64,000 nucleotides of DNA from Bradyrhizobium nitroreducens (GTDB lineage: Bacteria > Pseudomonadota > Alphaproteobacteria > Rhizobiales > Xanthobacteraceae), in contig NZ_LFJC01000003.1 of assembly GCF_002776695.1 (NCBI RefSeq), forward strand, positions 2,392,327 to 2,456,326. The letters run 5' to 3'. Both the position numbers and the translations under genes were made by a program. Under the pieces are notes generated by a model. It did not search any database, was not told where the DNA came from, and saw only the letters and a program-made list of their open reading frames with translations. Below, in pieces: positions 56,439 to 64,000 of the stretch. The number at the start of each line of letters is the position of its first letter. Within the stretch, counting starts at the first letter, position 1.

Positions 56439-57881
56439 ATGTCCGGTCCCTCTTCCGTCGTCAGCGATCCCGCCTATATCCGCGCACGCGCCATGGAAAC
56501 GCTGTTCGAGCGGCTGGAGCATCTGTGCGAGGGCGCCATCGCGATCGACCGCAGCGGACGCGTCGTCTATGTCAACGAAAAATACGTCACCGCGATGGGC
56601 CTTTCGCATGAATCCGAGGCGCTCGGCCGCCCGATCGAGGAGGTCATCCCCAACAGCCTGATGCGAAGGGTCGTGGAGACGGGGGAGCCGATCATCCTCG
56701 ACATCATGGAGCTCGGCGGCGAGCAGCTCGTCGTCACGCGCATGCCGATCGAGGACGAGAAGGGCAACATCATCGGCGCGATCGGTTTCGTGCTTTACGA
56801 CCGCCTCGAAGGCCTGAAGCCGCTGCTCGGCCGCGTCGCCCAGCTCGAGAACGATCTGCGGCTGGCGCGGCGGCAATTGTCGCATGCGCGCGCCGCGCGG
56901 TTCACCTTCGAAGACTATGTCGGCACCACCGCGGGCATTGCGCAGGCCAAGGAGCTCGCGGCGCGTGCCGCGCGCCAGAGCGTCACCGTCCTGCTCACCG
57001 GAGAGACCGGCACCGGCAAGGAAATGCTGGCGCAGGCCATCCACAACGCGTCCGCCCGCGCCGAAAAGCCGTTCGTCAGCGTCAACGTCGCGGCGATCCC
57101 GGAGACGCTGATCGAATCGGAATTCTTCGGCGCCGTGCCGGGCGCCTATACCGGCGCGGACCGCAAGGGACGCGAGGGAAAGTTCCGGGTCGCCGACGGC
57201 GGCACGCTGTTTCTCGACGAGATCGGCGAGATGCCGCTGCAATTGCAGGCCAAGCTTCTTCGCGTGCTGCAGGAGCGCGAGATCGAGCCGCTCGGCTCCG
57301 ACAAGGTCACCAAGGTCGACCTGCGCGTGATCGCGGCCACCAATGTCGATTTGCACAAACGGGTCAGCGAGGGGACATTCCGGGCCGACCTCTATTACCG
57401 ACTCAACGTGCTCTCGATCGAGCTGCCGCCGCTGCGCCACTGCCTGGACGACCTGCCCGAGATCTGCGGACGGCTGCTCGAAGACATCAGTGCGTCCGGC
57501 GACTATCTCAACGCCAGGATCACGCCGAGCGGCCTCGCCGCGCTGGCGCGGTATGACTGGCCCGGCAACGTCCGCGAGCTGCGCAACATCCTGGAACGCG
57601 CATTGATCCTGAGCGATTCGGGACGCCTTACCAGCGACGACTTCGACCGCATTCTCCCCGTGAGCGCGGAGACGATACCCGCGGCGCCATCGCGGCCAAC
57701 CGGTCTCGTCCTGCCCTACGCCGAAGCCGAGGCCGAGTTCGAGAAGCACACGCTGGAACAGGCGCTCGCCGCCAGCAATGGCCAGATCTCGGAAGCAGCC
57801 AGGATGCTCCAGATCTCGCGCGCGACCTTCTACAAGAAGCTCGCCAAGTTCGGCCTCGCCGCAGGGCCGGCCTCCGTCTGA
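56439..57881 (+). CDS. Sigma-54-dependent transcriptional activator with PAS domain
   Basis: A 480-aa bacterial enhancer-binding protein. The PAS sensor lies at about 22-130 ([25 protein letters not shown]), and the AAA+ domain at about 160-390. Walker A is GETGTGKE (188-195). The sigma-54 contact loop is GAYTGA (235-240), a variant of GAFTGA. Walker B is [11 protein letters not shown]. The Fis-type DNA-binding helix is [23 protein letters not shown]. It probably turns on the MHS transporter just downstream, whose upstream DNA carries a sigma-54 promoter and palindromes. PAS suggests a cytoplasmic small-molecule or redox signal. The ATG start is clear. Confidence 0.93.
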   Translation: MSGPSSVVSDPAYIRARAMETLFERLEHLCEGAIAIDRSGRVVYVNEKYVTAMGLSHESEALGRPIEEVIPNSLMRRVVETGEPIILDIMELGGEQLVVTRMPIEDEKGNIIGAIGFVLYDRLEGLKPLLGRVAQLENDLRLARRQLSHARAARFTFEDYVGTTAGIAQAKELAARAARQSVTVLLTGETGTGKEMLAQAIHNASARAEKPFVSVNVAAIPETLIESEFFGAVPGAYTGADRKGREGKFRVADGGTLFLDEIGEMPLQLQAKLLRVLQEREIEPLGSDKVTKVDLRVIAATNVDLHKRVSEGTFRADLYYRLNVLSIELPPLRHCLDDLPEICGRLLEDISASGDYLNARITPSGLAALARYDWPGNVRELRNILERALILSDSGRLTSDDFDRILPVSAETIPAAPSRPTGLVLPYAEAEAEFEKHTLEQALAASNGQISEAARMLQISRATFYKKLAKFGLAAGPASV

Positions 57882-57888
57882 GTTTCGA

Positions 57889-57924
57889 GACACGAACGTG
57901 TCCGGAGTCTCGGATTCCGGACAC
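57889..57924. promoter_or_regulatory. Overlapping palindromes, candidate activator-binding site
   Basis: GACACG-AA-CGTGTC (57889-57902) overlaps GTGTCCGGA (57898-57906) / TCCGGACAC (57916-57924). The two share GTGTC. They sit about 80-110 bp upstream of the sigma-54 promoter at 58002, a suitable distance for an enhancer site. They could instead form the end of the activator's transcript. Confidence 0.5.
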
Positions 57925-58001
57925 GGCGCTGAGCCGCTCGTTCCGCCCACGTTGGCGGGATTTGCCGTGTTTTCAGCCAATTTGCGCAAACCCTTCGCAT
58001 C

Positions 58002-58017
58002 TGGCGCGGACCTTGCT
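58002..58017 (+). promoter_or_regulatory. Sigma-54 (-24/-12) promoter
   Basis: TGGCGCGGACCTTGCT has the exact GG-N10-GC spacing and matches TGGC...TTGCT. It lies 61 bp before the MHS transporter start, so transcription should begin near 58029. A sigma-54 activator gene is directly upstream. Confidence 0.7.
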
Positions 58018-58078
58018 CTTCGCCCTGCACAATGACGCATGCTGCACATGCGCATTCTCAAACCAGGGAGGACGCAGG

Positions 58079-59389
58079 ATGAGTGAAGCGATCTCTGTCC
58101 ATCAGCTTCAGGCGAGACAGCCCTCGCACGTCACGGTCGCCACCGCGAGCCTGATCGGCACGGCCATCGAGTGGTACGACTTCTTCCTCTACGGCACCGC
58201 CGCCGCGCTGATCTTCAACAAGCTGTTCTTTCCGACCTTCGACCCGATGATGGGAACGCTGCTGGCGTTCGCGACCTACGCGCTCGGCTTCATCGCACGC
58301 CCGCTCGGCGGCGTCGTATTCGGGCATTACGGCGACAAGATCGGCCGCAAGACCATGCTCTATCTGACGCTGCTGATCATGGGCGCGGCGACCGCAGCGA
58401 TCGGTTTCCTGCCGACCTACGAGACCGCCGGCATCGGGGCCGCGGTCCTGCTCGTCACCTGCCGGCTGATCCAGGGTTTTGGCCTCGGCGGCGAATGGGG
58501 CGGCGCGGTGCTGATGGCGGTCGAGCATGCGCCGGCGGACAAGAAGGGCTTTTACGGCAGCTGGCCGCAACTCGGGGCGCCGCTCGGCCTCGTGCTGGGC
58601 ACGCTGGTATTCTCCGTGGTGTCGGCGATGCTGACCGACGCGCAGCTTCTTGCCTGGGGCTGGCGCATCCCGTTCCTGTTCTCGATCGCGCTGGTGCTGG
58701 TCGGCCTCTGGATCCGCTTCACCATCGCGGAATCGCCGGAATTCCAGAAGGTCAAGGACACCAAGCAGGACGTGAAGATGCCGATCGTCGAGGCGATCCG
58801 CATGTACCCCAAGAACATCCTGCTGGCGATGGGCGCGCGCTTCGCCGAGAACGGCTTCTTCTACATCTACGCCACCTTCGTGCTCGCCTATGCCACGCAA
58901 TCGCTCGGCATGAACAAGCAGGACATGCTCAACGGCGTCCTGATTGGCGCCGCCATCGAGACCTTCACCATCCCCGCCTTCGGCGCGCTGTCCGACCGGC
59001 TCGGGCGGCGGCCGATCTACATCTTCGGCGCGGTGTTCTCGGCGCTGACGTCGTTCCCGCTGTTCATGCTGCTGGCAACCAAGAACCCGCAATATGCCTG
59101 GATCGCGATCGTGCTCGGCCTCGCCATCGGTCATGCCGCGATGTACGGGCCGCAGGCGAGCTTCCTGTCGGAGCTGTTCGGCACCAAGGTGCGCTATAGC
59201 GGCGTCTCGCTCGGCTACAACCTCGCCTCGATCTTCGCCGGCGCGCTGTCGCCGCTGATCGCGACGGGCTTGATGACGGCCTACGCGCCGGCGACCTGGC
59301 CGATCTCGCTCTACATGATCGCGCTCGCGCTCATCACGATCGTGTCGGTCTATTTCGCCACCGAAACACGCAAGATAGTTCAGGCCTGA
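58079..59389 (+). CDS. MHS-family MFS transporter (dicarboxylate/organic acid:H+ symporter type)
   Basis: A 436-aa inner-membrane symporter with about twelve helices. The metabolite:H+ symporter markers are near the N-terminus (ASLIGTAIEWYDFFLYGTAAALIF), in GFIARPLGGVVFGHYGDKIGRKTML and in RLIQGFGLGGEWGGAVLMAVEHAP. Members import alpha-ketoglutarate, citrate, proline, shikimate or sugar acids. The start ATG is preceded at eight bases by GGAGG. It is next to a sigma-54 activator and behind the promoter at 58002, and followed by a CoA-transferase gene on the same strand. An organic acid activated to a CoA ester is a coherent model but unproved. Confidence 0.92.
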   Translation: MSEAISVHQLQARQPSHVTVATASLIGTAIEWYDFFLYGTAAALIFNKLFFPTFDPMMGTLLAFATYALGFIARPLGGVVFGHYGDKIGRKTMLYLTLLIMGAATAAIGFLPTYETAGIGAAVLLVTCRLIQGFGLGGEWGGAVLMAVEHAPADKKGFYGSWPQLGAPLGLVLGTLVFSVVSAMLTDAQLLAWGWRIPFLFSIALVLVGLWIRFTIAESPEFQKVKDTKQDVKMPIVEAIRMYPKNILLAMGARFAENGFFYIYATFVLAYATQSLGMNKQDMLNGVLIGAAIETFTIPAFGALSDRLGRRPIYIFGAVFSALTSFPLFMLLATKNPQYAWIAIVLGLAIGHAAMYGPQASFLSELFGTKVRYSGVSLGYNLASIFAGALSPLIATGLMTAYAPATWPISLYMIALALITIVSVYFATETRKIVQA

Positions 59390-59410
59390 ACGTCCTGATC
59401 TTGTCGCCCG

Positions 59411-59448
59411 TCGCGAGGAGCAAGCTGTTCCACGGCTGCTCCTCGCGA
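59411..59448 (+). terminator. Hairpin after the MHS transporter
   Basis: TCGCGAGGAGCA (59411-59422) and TGCTCCTCGCGA (59437-59448) are perfect 12-bp arms with a 14-nt loop. No T-run follows. It may terminate or attenuate transcription before the CoA-transferase gene, 49 bp ahead of its GTG. Confidence 0.5.
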
Positions 59449-59497
59449 TAGGATCAAGCAACAACGGCATGCGGTCGAAGGGATAGGGAGGAACGCC

Positions 59498-61525
59498 GTG
59501 AGCCATCATCCAGCGCTGCCTTACCTGCGCAATTCCGAGAAGGGCAAGGTCGTCACGGCGGCCGAGGCGGTCATGCTGATCCGCGACGGCGACACGGTGG
59601 CGACCGGCGGCTTCGTCGGCATCGGCTTTGCCGAGGAGATCGCGATCGCGCTGGAGGAGCTCTATCTCTCCCACGAGGGCGATGCGCCCTATACGCAAGG
59701 AAAGCCGCGCAACCTGACGCTGGTCTATGCGGCGGGCCAGGGCGACGGCAAGAATCGCGGCCTCAACCATTTCGGGCATGAAGGCCTGGTCCGGCGCGTG
59801 ATCGGGGGACATTGGGGGCTTGCGCCGAAGTTGCAGCAGCTCGCGATCGCTGGCCAGATCGAGGCCTACAATCTGCCGCAGGGCGTCATCACGCATCTGT
59901 TCCGCGACATCGCCGCGCATCGGCCCGGCCATGTCACCCGCGTCGGCATGGGCACCTTCGTCGACCCCAGGCACGGCGGCGGCAAGCTGAACGCGCGCAC
60001 CACCGAGGATCTCGTGGAGCTGATCACGATCAGCGGTGAGGAGTGCCTGCTCTACAAGACGTTTCCGATCAATGTCGGAATCATCCGCGCCACCACGGGC
60101 GATCCGGACGGCAACCTCACCATGGAGAAGGAGGCGCTGACGCTGGAAGCGCTGGCCATCGCCATGGCCGCGCATAATTCCGGCGGCATCGTCATCGCCC
60201 AGGTCGAACGCGTCGCCGAAGCCGGCAGCCTCAATCCGCGCCAGGTGAAGATTCCCGGCATCCTCGTCGACTGCGTCGTGGTGGCAAGGCCCGAGAACCA
60301 CTGGCAGACTTTCGGCACGCAGTACAATCCGGCCTTCTCGAGCGAGATCCGCGTCCGCGCAGCTTCCCTGCCGGTCATGCCCATCAGCGAGCGCAAGATC
60401 ATCGCCCGGCGCGCCGCGCTGGAGCTGAAGGCCAACAGCGTCGTCAATCTCGGCATCGGCATGCCCGAGGGTATCGCCTCGGTCGCCAATGAAGAACGGA
60501 TCATCGACCTGATCACGCTGACGGCTGAGCCTGGCGTGATCGGCGGCATTCCCGCGAGCGGCATCGACTTTGGCGCGGCGATCAACACGCAGGCCGTGAT
60601 CGACCAGCCCTATCAGTTCGATTTCTACGACGGCGGCGGCCTGGACGCCGCCTTTCTCGGCCTCGCCCAGGTCGATCGCGCCGGCAACCTCAATGTCAGC
60701 AAGTTCGGGCCGAAGCTCGCGGGCGCCGGCGGCTTCATCAACATCAGCCAGAACGCCAAGGAGGTCATCTTCGTCGGCACCTTCGGTGCGGGCAGGCAGC
60801 GCATTGCGGTGAGCGACGGGAAGCTCGTCATCCTCGACGAGGCCAAGTCGCGCAAATTCGTCGACAGCGTCGAGCACGTCACCTTCAGCGGCCCGTTTGC
60901 CGGCGCACGCAAGCAGCGCACGCTGTACGTCACCGAGCGCTGCGTGTTCGAGCTCGGGGCGGACGGGCTCGAACTCACCGAGATCGCGCCCGGCATCGAC
61001 ATCGAGCGCGACATTTTGCGCCTGATGGACTTCAAGCCGCTGATCCCGCGCGATCCGGCGCTGATGGACGCGCGCATCTTCGGCGACGGCCTGATGGAGT
61101 TGCGCGAGCGGCTGCTCACCATTCCGCTCGAGCAGCGCTTCACGCTGGACGAGCAGCAGAACCTGTTCTTCGTCAATCTCGAGCGCTATCCGTTGCGCAG
61201 CAAGGCCGAGATCGACACCATCGCAACGATCGTCGAGGCCAGGCTCACGCCGCTCGGCCGCCGGGTCTACGCCATCGTCAATTATGACAATTTTTCCATC
61301 CTGCCGGAGTTGATGGACGATTATTCGGCGATGGTGCGCAGCCTGGTCGATCGCTTCTACTCCGGCGTGTCGCGCTACACCACGTCGGGCTTCCTGCGCA
61401 TCAAGCTCGGCGAAGCCCTGGAGAAGCGCGGCGTCGCGCCGCATATTTTCGAAAGCGCCGACGAGGCGCAGTCGGACCGGCGTCAGGCCGAGGGAGCCGG
61501 CGAGGCGCGGCTGGCCCAAAAATGA
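59498..61525 (+). CDS. Acyl-CoA:acetate/3-ketoacid CoA transferase (YdiF-like, fused alpha-beta)
   Basis: A 675-aa family I CoA transferase in which the alpha and beta parts are fused. The alpha part starts with [36 protein letters not shown]. The beta part (about 300-520) contains [16 protein letters not shown] and the catalytic Glu near residue 344 in [12 protein letters not shown]. About 130 extra residues at the C-terminus are unusual for plain YdiF, which ends near 530. The start is GTG 59498 with GGGAGGA six bases upstream. It should move CoA between acetyl/acyl-CoA and a carboxylate, possibly the one imported by the neighbouring MHS transporter. Confidence 0.92.
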   Translation: MSHHPALPYLRNSEKGKVVTAAEAVMLIRDGDTVATGGFVGIGFAEEIAIALEELYLSHEGDAPYTQGKPRNLTLVYAAGQGDGKNRGLNHFGHEGLVRRVIGGHWGLAPKLQQLAIAGQIEAYNLPQGVITHLFRDIAAHRPGHVTRVGMGTFVDPRHGGGKLNARTTEDLVELITISGEECLLYKTFPINVGIIRATTGDPDGNLTMEKEALTLEALAIAMAAHNSGGIVIAQVERVAEAGSLNPRQVKIPGILVDCVVVARPENHWQTFGTQYNPAFSSEIRVRAASLPVMPISERKIIARRAALELKANSVVNLGIGMPEGIASVANEERIIDLITLTAEPGVIGGIPASGIDFGAAINTQAVIDQPYQFDFYDGGGLDAAFLGLAQVDRAGNLNVSKFGPKLAGAGGFINISQNAKEVIFVGTFGAGRQRIAVSDGKLVILDEAKSRKFVDSVEHVTFSGPFAGARKQRTLYVTERCVFELGADGLELTEIAPGIDIERDILRLMDFKPLIPRDPALMDARIFGDGLMELRERLLTIPLEQRFTLDEQQNLFFVNLERYPLRSKAEIDTIATIVEARLTPLGRRVYAIVNYDNFSILPELMDDYSAMVRSLVDRFYSGVSRYTTSGFLRIKLGEALEKRGVAPHIFESADEAQSDRRQAEGAGEARLAQK

Positions 61526-61631
61526 TGCAGGCTAAAAAGGCCGACGCGCTCGGCCGGAAGGTGTAATTGCAATGTTCGCAAGCTTGTGCAAATCGCTGTT
61601 GCCGAGAAACGTTGAATCAGGAGGGACCATC

Positions 61632-62816
61632 GTGCGTCGATCACTCATCATAGCAACAACCATCCTCGCGCTCGGCGCGGGCACCTCCGCGCAAGCCGAC
61701 GATCTCAAGGTCGCGCTGATCTACGGCAAGACCGGCCCGCTCGAGGCCTACGCCAAGCAGACCGAGACCGGCCTGAAGATGGGCTTTGAGTACGCGACCA
61801 AGGGCACGATGACGCTCGACGGTCGCAAGATCGTCATCATCACCAAGGACGACCAGGGCAAGCCGGACCTCGCCAAGGCCGCCCTCGCCGAAGCCTATCA
61901 GGACGACAAGGCCGACATCGCGATCGGCACGACCTCTTCGGCCGCGGCGCTCGCCATTCTCCCCGTCGCCGAGGAGAACAAGAAGATCCTGATCGTCGAG
62001 CCCGCCGTCGCGGACCAGATTACCGGCGAGAAGTGGAATCGCTACATCTTCCGCACCGCGCGCAACTCCTCGCAGGACGCGATCTCGAACGCGGTCGCGA
62101 TCGGCAAGCAGGGCGTCACCGTCGCAACCCTGGCGCAGGACTATGCGTTCGGCCGCGACGGCGTCGCCGCCTTCAAGGACGCGCTCGCCAAGACCGGCGC
62201 GACGCTGGCGGCGGAAGAATATGCTCCGACCAACACCACCGACTTCACCGCGGTCGGCCAGCGCCTGTTCGACGCGCTGAAGGACAAGCCGGGCCGCAAG
62301 GTGATCTGGGTGATCTGGGCTGGCGCCGGCAATCCGCTGGCCAAGCTTCAGGACATGGATCCGAAGCGCTACGGCATCGAGCTCTCCACCGGCGGCAACA
62401 TCCTGCCGGCGCTCGCTGCCTATAAGGGCCTGCCGGGCATGGAAGGCGCGACCTATTACTACTATGAGATCCCGAAGAACCCGGTGAACGACTGGCTGGT
62501 CGCGGAGCACCAGAAGCGCTTCAACGCGCCGCCGGACTTCTTCACCGCGGGCGGCTTTGCCGCTGCGATGTCCGTCGTCGCCGCCGTCACCAAGGCCAAG
62601 TCGACCGACAGCGAGAAGCTGATCACGGCGATGGAGGGCCTCGAGTTCGACACGCCGAAGGGCAAGATGGTGTTCCGGAAGGAAGATCATCAGGCGCTGC
62701 AGAGCATGTATCACTTCAAGGTCAAGGTCGATCCGAACGTCGCCTGGGCTGTCCTCGAGCCGGTGCGCGAGCTGAAGATCGAGGACATGGACGTTCCGAT
62801 CAAGAACAAGCGGTGA
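61632..62816 (+). CDS. ABC transporter substrate-binding protein (branched-chain amino acid/amide type)
   Basis: A 394-aa periplasmic receptor of the Peripla_BP_6 family. The signal peptide is RRSLIIATTILALGAGTSAQA. The mature N-terminus LKVALIYGKTGPLEAYAKQTETGLKMGFEYAT is typical. The start is GTG 61632 with AGGAGGG six bases upstream; an ATG at 61572 would add an unlikely N-terminus. It belongs to the operon that continues with LivG and LivF ATPase genes at 62981 and 63754. Whether the upstream CoA transferase is part of the same unit is uncertain; the gap is 106 bp. The ligand could be an amino acid, amide or short aromatic acid. Confidence 0.92.
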   Translation: MRRSLIIATTILALGAGTSAQADDLKVALIYGKTGPLEAYAKQTETGLKMGFEYATKGTMTLDGRKIVIITKDDQGKPDLAKAALAEAYQDDKADIAIGTTSSAAALAILPVAEENKKILIVEPAVADQITGEKWNRYIFRTARNSSQDAISNAVAIGKQGVTVATLAQDYAFGRDGVAAFKDALAKTGATLAAEEYAPTNTTDFTAVGQRLFDALKDKPGRKVIWVIWAGAGNPLAKLQDMDPKRYGIELSTGGNILPALAAYKGLPGMEGATYYYYEIPKNPVNDWLVAEHQKRFNAPPDFFTAGGFAAAMSVVAAVTKAKSTDSEKLITAMEGLEFDTPKGKMVFRKEDHQALQSMYHFKVKVDPNVAWAVLEPVRELKIEDMDVPIKNKR

Positions 62817-62824
62817 TCTTCTGC

Positions 62825-62931
62825 ACCTCTCCCGCTTGCGGGAGAGGCCGGGAGAGGGCTCTGTCCTCTTGGGGGTTCTTGCCCGCGGAGACACCCTCTC
62901 CCCCGCCCTCCCCCGCAAGCGGGGGAGGGAG
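62825..62931. repeat. Palindromic element with two hairpins after the receptor gene
   Basis: CCTCTCCCGC-TT-GCGGGAGAGG (62826-62847) and CCTCCCCCGC-AA-GCGGGGGAGG (62907-62928) are perfect stem-loops, and their sequences pair with each other across the element. It begins 9 bases after the receptor stop and lies before the LivG start. Confidence 0.8.
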
Positions 62932-62980
62932 CGCAGCGTGGCCCGCGGCGATATCCCGATCATCATTTGCCAGACATCCA

Positions 62981-63757
62981 ATGACGCTCACCCTCGAAAC
63001 CCGCGACCTCACCATCCGCTTCGGCGGCCATGTCGCGGTCAACAGCGTGACCTGCACGTTCCGTCCGGGCGAGCTCACCGCGATCGTCGGGCCGAACGGC
63101 GCCGGCAAGACCACCTATTTCAATTTGATCTCGGGTCAGTTGCGCGCCTCCAGCGGCAACATTTTGTTCGACGGCACCGACATCACGCAGCAGTCCGCGC
63201 CGATGCGCACGCGCGCAGGCCTCGGACGCGCATTCCAGCTCACAAACCTCTTTCCGAACCTGACGGTCGAGGAGAACGTCCGCCTCGCGGTGCAGGCTGC
63301 CAATGGCACCCATTACGACATGCTGCGGCCGTGGATGGTGCGCCGCGACCTGATCGCGCGCGCCGATGCCATCCTCGACCAGGTCGCGCTCGGCAGCCGC
63401 CGCGGCGTTGCCGCGACCGCACTGTCGCATGGCGATCAGCGCAAGCTCGAGGTGGCGCTGATGATCGCGCTCGAACCTGATGTCTTCATGTTCGACGAGC
63501 CGACTGCCGGCATGAGCATCGACGAGGTGCCTGTCGTGCTCAACCTGATCGCGCAGCTCAAGCAGGACAAGAGCAAGATCATCTTGCTGGTCGAGCACAA
63601 GATGGACGTGGTGCGCTCGCTCGCCGACCGCATCATCGTGCTGCATAACGGGCAACTCGTCGCGGACGGCCCGCCCGCCGAGGTGATTGCCTCGCCGATC
63701 GTGCAGGAGGCCTATCTCGGCGTTGCTCCCAAGAACACTGCCGAGAGTGCCGCATGA
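62981..63757 (+). CDS. livG: Branched-chain amino acid-type ABC transporter ATPase (LivG)
   Basis: A 258-aa ATPase. Walker A is VGPNGAGKTTYFN, the Q-loop is RAFQLTNLFPNLTV and Walker B is VFMFDEPTAGMS. The signature is ALSHGDQRKLEVALMIA, an LSHG variant of LSGGQ. The switch His is in LLVEHKMDVV. The C-terminal LivG tail follows. The start ATG overlaps no neighbour. Its stop overlaps the next ATPase start by four bases (ATGA), so the two are translated together. The permease genes expected for this system are not between receptor and ATPase and must lie beyond the window. Confidence 0.92.
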   Translation: MTLTLETRDLTIRFGGHVAVNSVTCTFRPGELTAIVGPNGAGKTTYFNLISGQLRASSGNILFDGTDITQQSAPMRTRAGLGRAFQLTNLFPNLTVEENVRLAVQAANGTHYDMLRPWMVRRDLIARADAILDQVALGSRRGVAATALSHGDQRKLEVALMIALEPDVFMFDEPTAGMSIDEVPVVLNLIAQLKQDKSKIILLVEHKMDVVRSLADRIIVLHNGQLVADGPPAEVIASPIVQEAYLGVAPKNTAESAA

Positions 63758-64000
63758 CCGATCTCCTCAAACTCTCCGGCGTGCACACTCATATCGGGCG
63801 CTACCACATCCTCCAGGGCATCGACCTCGCGGTCCCGGAAGGACAGGTCACGATGCTGCTCGGCCGCAACGGCGCCGGCAAGACCACGACGCTGCGCACC
63901 ATCATGGGCCTGTGGCAGGCCTCATCCGGCGAGATCAGTCTCGCCGGCGAGCGTATCGAGAGCCGCGCCACGCCCGACATCGCCCGGCTCGGCGTCGGCT
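63754..64000 (+). CDS. livF: Branched-chain amino acid-type ABC transporter ATPase (LivF), partial
   Basis: The first 82 codons only; the gene runs off the right end of the window. The N-terminus is LLKLSGVHTHIGRYHILQGIDLAVPEGQVTMLLGRNGAGKTTTLRTIMGL, with Walker A GRNGAGKT and a LivF-like IGRYHILQG segment. The start overlaps the LivG stop as ATGA, indicating translational coupling. With the receptor and LivG it forms part of a branched-chain/amide importer. Confidence 0.88.
   Translation, partial: MTDLLKLSGVHTHIGRYHILQGIDLAVPEGQVTMLLGRNGAGKTTTLRTIMGLWQASSGEISLAGERIESRATPDIARLGVG

Noticed and set aside
54642..58061. 1139-aa open frame antisense to the GGDEF-EAL and sigma-54 activator genes
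   Set aside because: Spans two convincing sense genes and an intergenic palindrome; composition is shadow-like and no family motif appears.
58058..61519. 1153-aa open frame antisense to the MHS transporter and CoA transferase
   Set aside because: Same reason: the sense strand has all motifs, while the antisense has low-complexity Arg/Asp/Gln sequence.

Overview
The window is GC-rich alphaproteobacterial chromosome. It looks like Bradyrhizobium or a close relative in the Nitrobacteraceae. The pointers are the ActS/ActR (RegB/RegA-type) redox pair, MmcB, a Zur-type Fur regulator, protocatechuate genes, polyhydroxyalkanoate depolymerase, many ABC-type solute receptors and several families of intergenic palindromes typical of that group. 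The genus is an inference from gene content. I found no rRNA, tRNA, CRISPR array, prophage, insertion sequence or broken gene.

Layout. 0-6.2 kb: ispG, an EamA exporter and zur on the minus strand, divergent from a MarR-HlyD-DHA2 (EmrRAB-type) efflux operon. 6.4-9.2 kb: a phosphotransferase and a membrane chemoreceptor. 9.5-13.1 kb: an aromatic-degradation cluster (pcaF, a second intradiol dioxygenase, pcaH, pcaG). 13.5-18 kb: mutS and a soluble triple-PAS chemoreceptor. 18.4-22.7 kb: a membrane protein, an OsmC protein and a sulfonate/nitrate-type ABC importer. 22.9-30.3 kb: glnD, an alkyltransferase, a DUF1304 protein, two tandem paralogous ABC solute receptors and a DUF1330 protein. 30.5-36.2 kb: a class A penicillin-binding protein, an unknown protein, an exported serine hydrolase and a YgjP-type metallopeptidase. 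36.5-41.8 kb: phaZ, an ABC-2 exporter and actS-actR. 41.9-49.1 kb: mmcB, a GH13 glucosidase, a VWA protein, a metallo-beta-lactamase-fold hydrolase, a PHB-depolymerase-family esterase and an MFS exporter. 49.4-53.1 kb: a flavin monooxygenase, a P450 and an SDR. 53.3-56.2 kb: an HWE kinase and a GGDEF-EAL protein. 56.4-64 kb: a sigma-54 activator, an MHS transporter behind a well-formed sigma-54 promoter, a CoA transferase and the start of a branched-chain-type ABC importer (receptor, LivG, partial LivF).

The genes mostly describe a soil generalist. They cover aromatic and carboxylate uptake and breakdown, polyester storage turnover, nitrogen and redox sensing, drug efflux and c-di-GMP or chemotaxis signalling. 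I saw no clearly new defence or mobile system. The most interesting non-coding signals are the sigma-54 promoter with upstream palindromes (57.9-58.0 kb), clustered AAGCTT half-sites in front of the MarR operon (2.9 kb), a possible small-RNA terminator (36.3 kb), and about 15 palindromic repeats. Several of those repeats lie between receptor and permease/ATPase genes of ABC operons.
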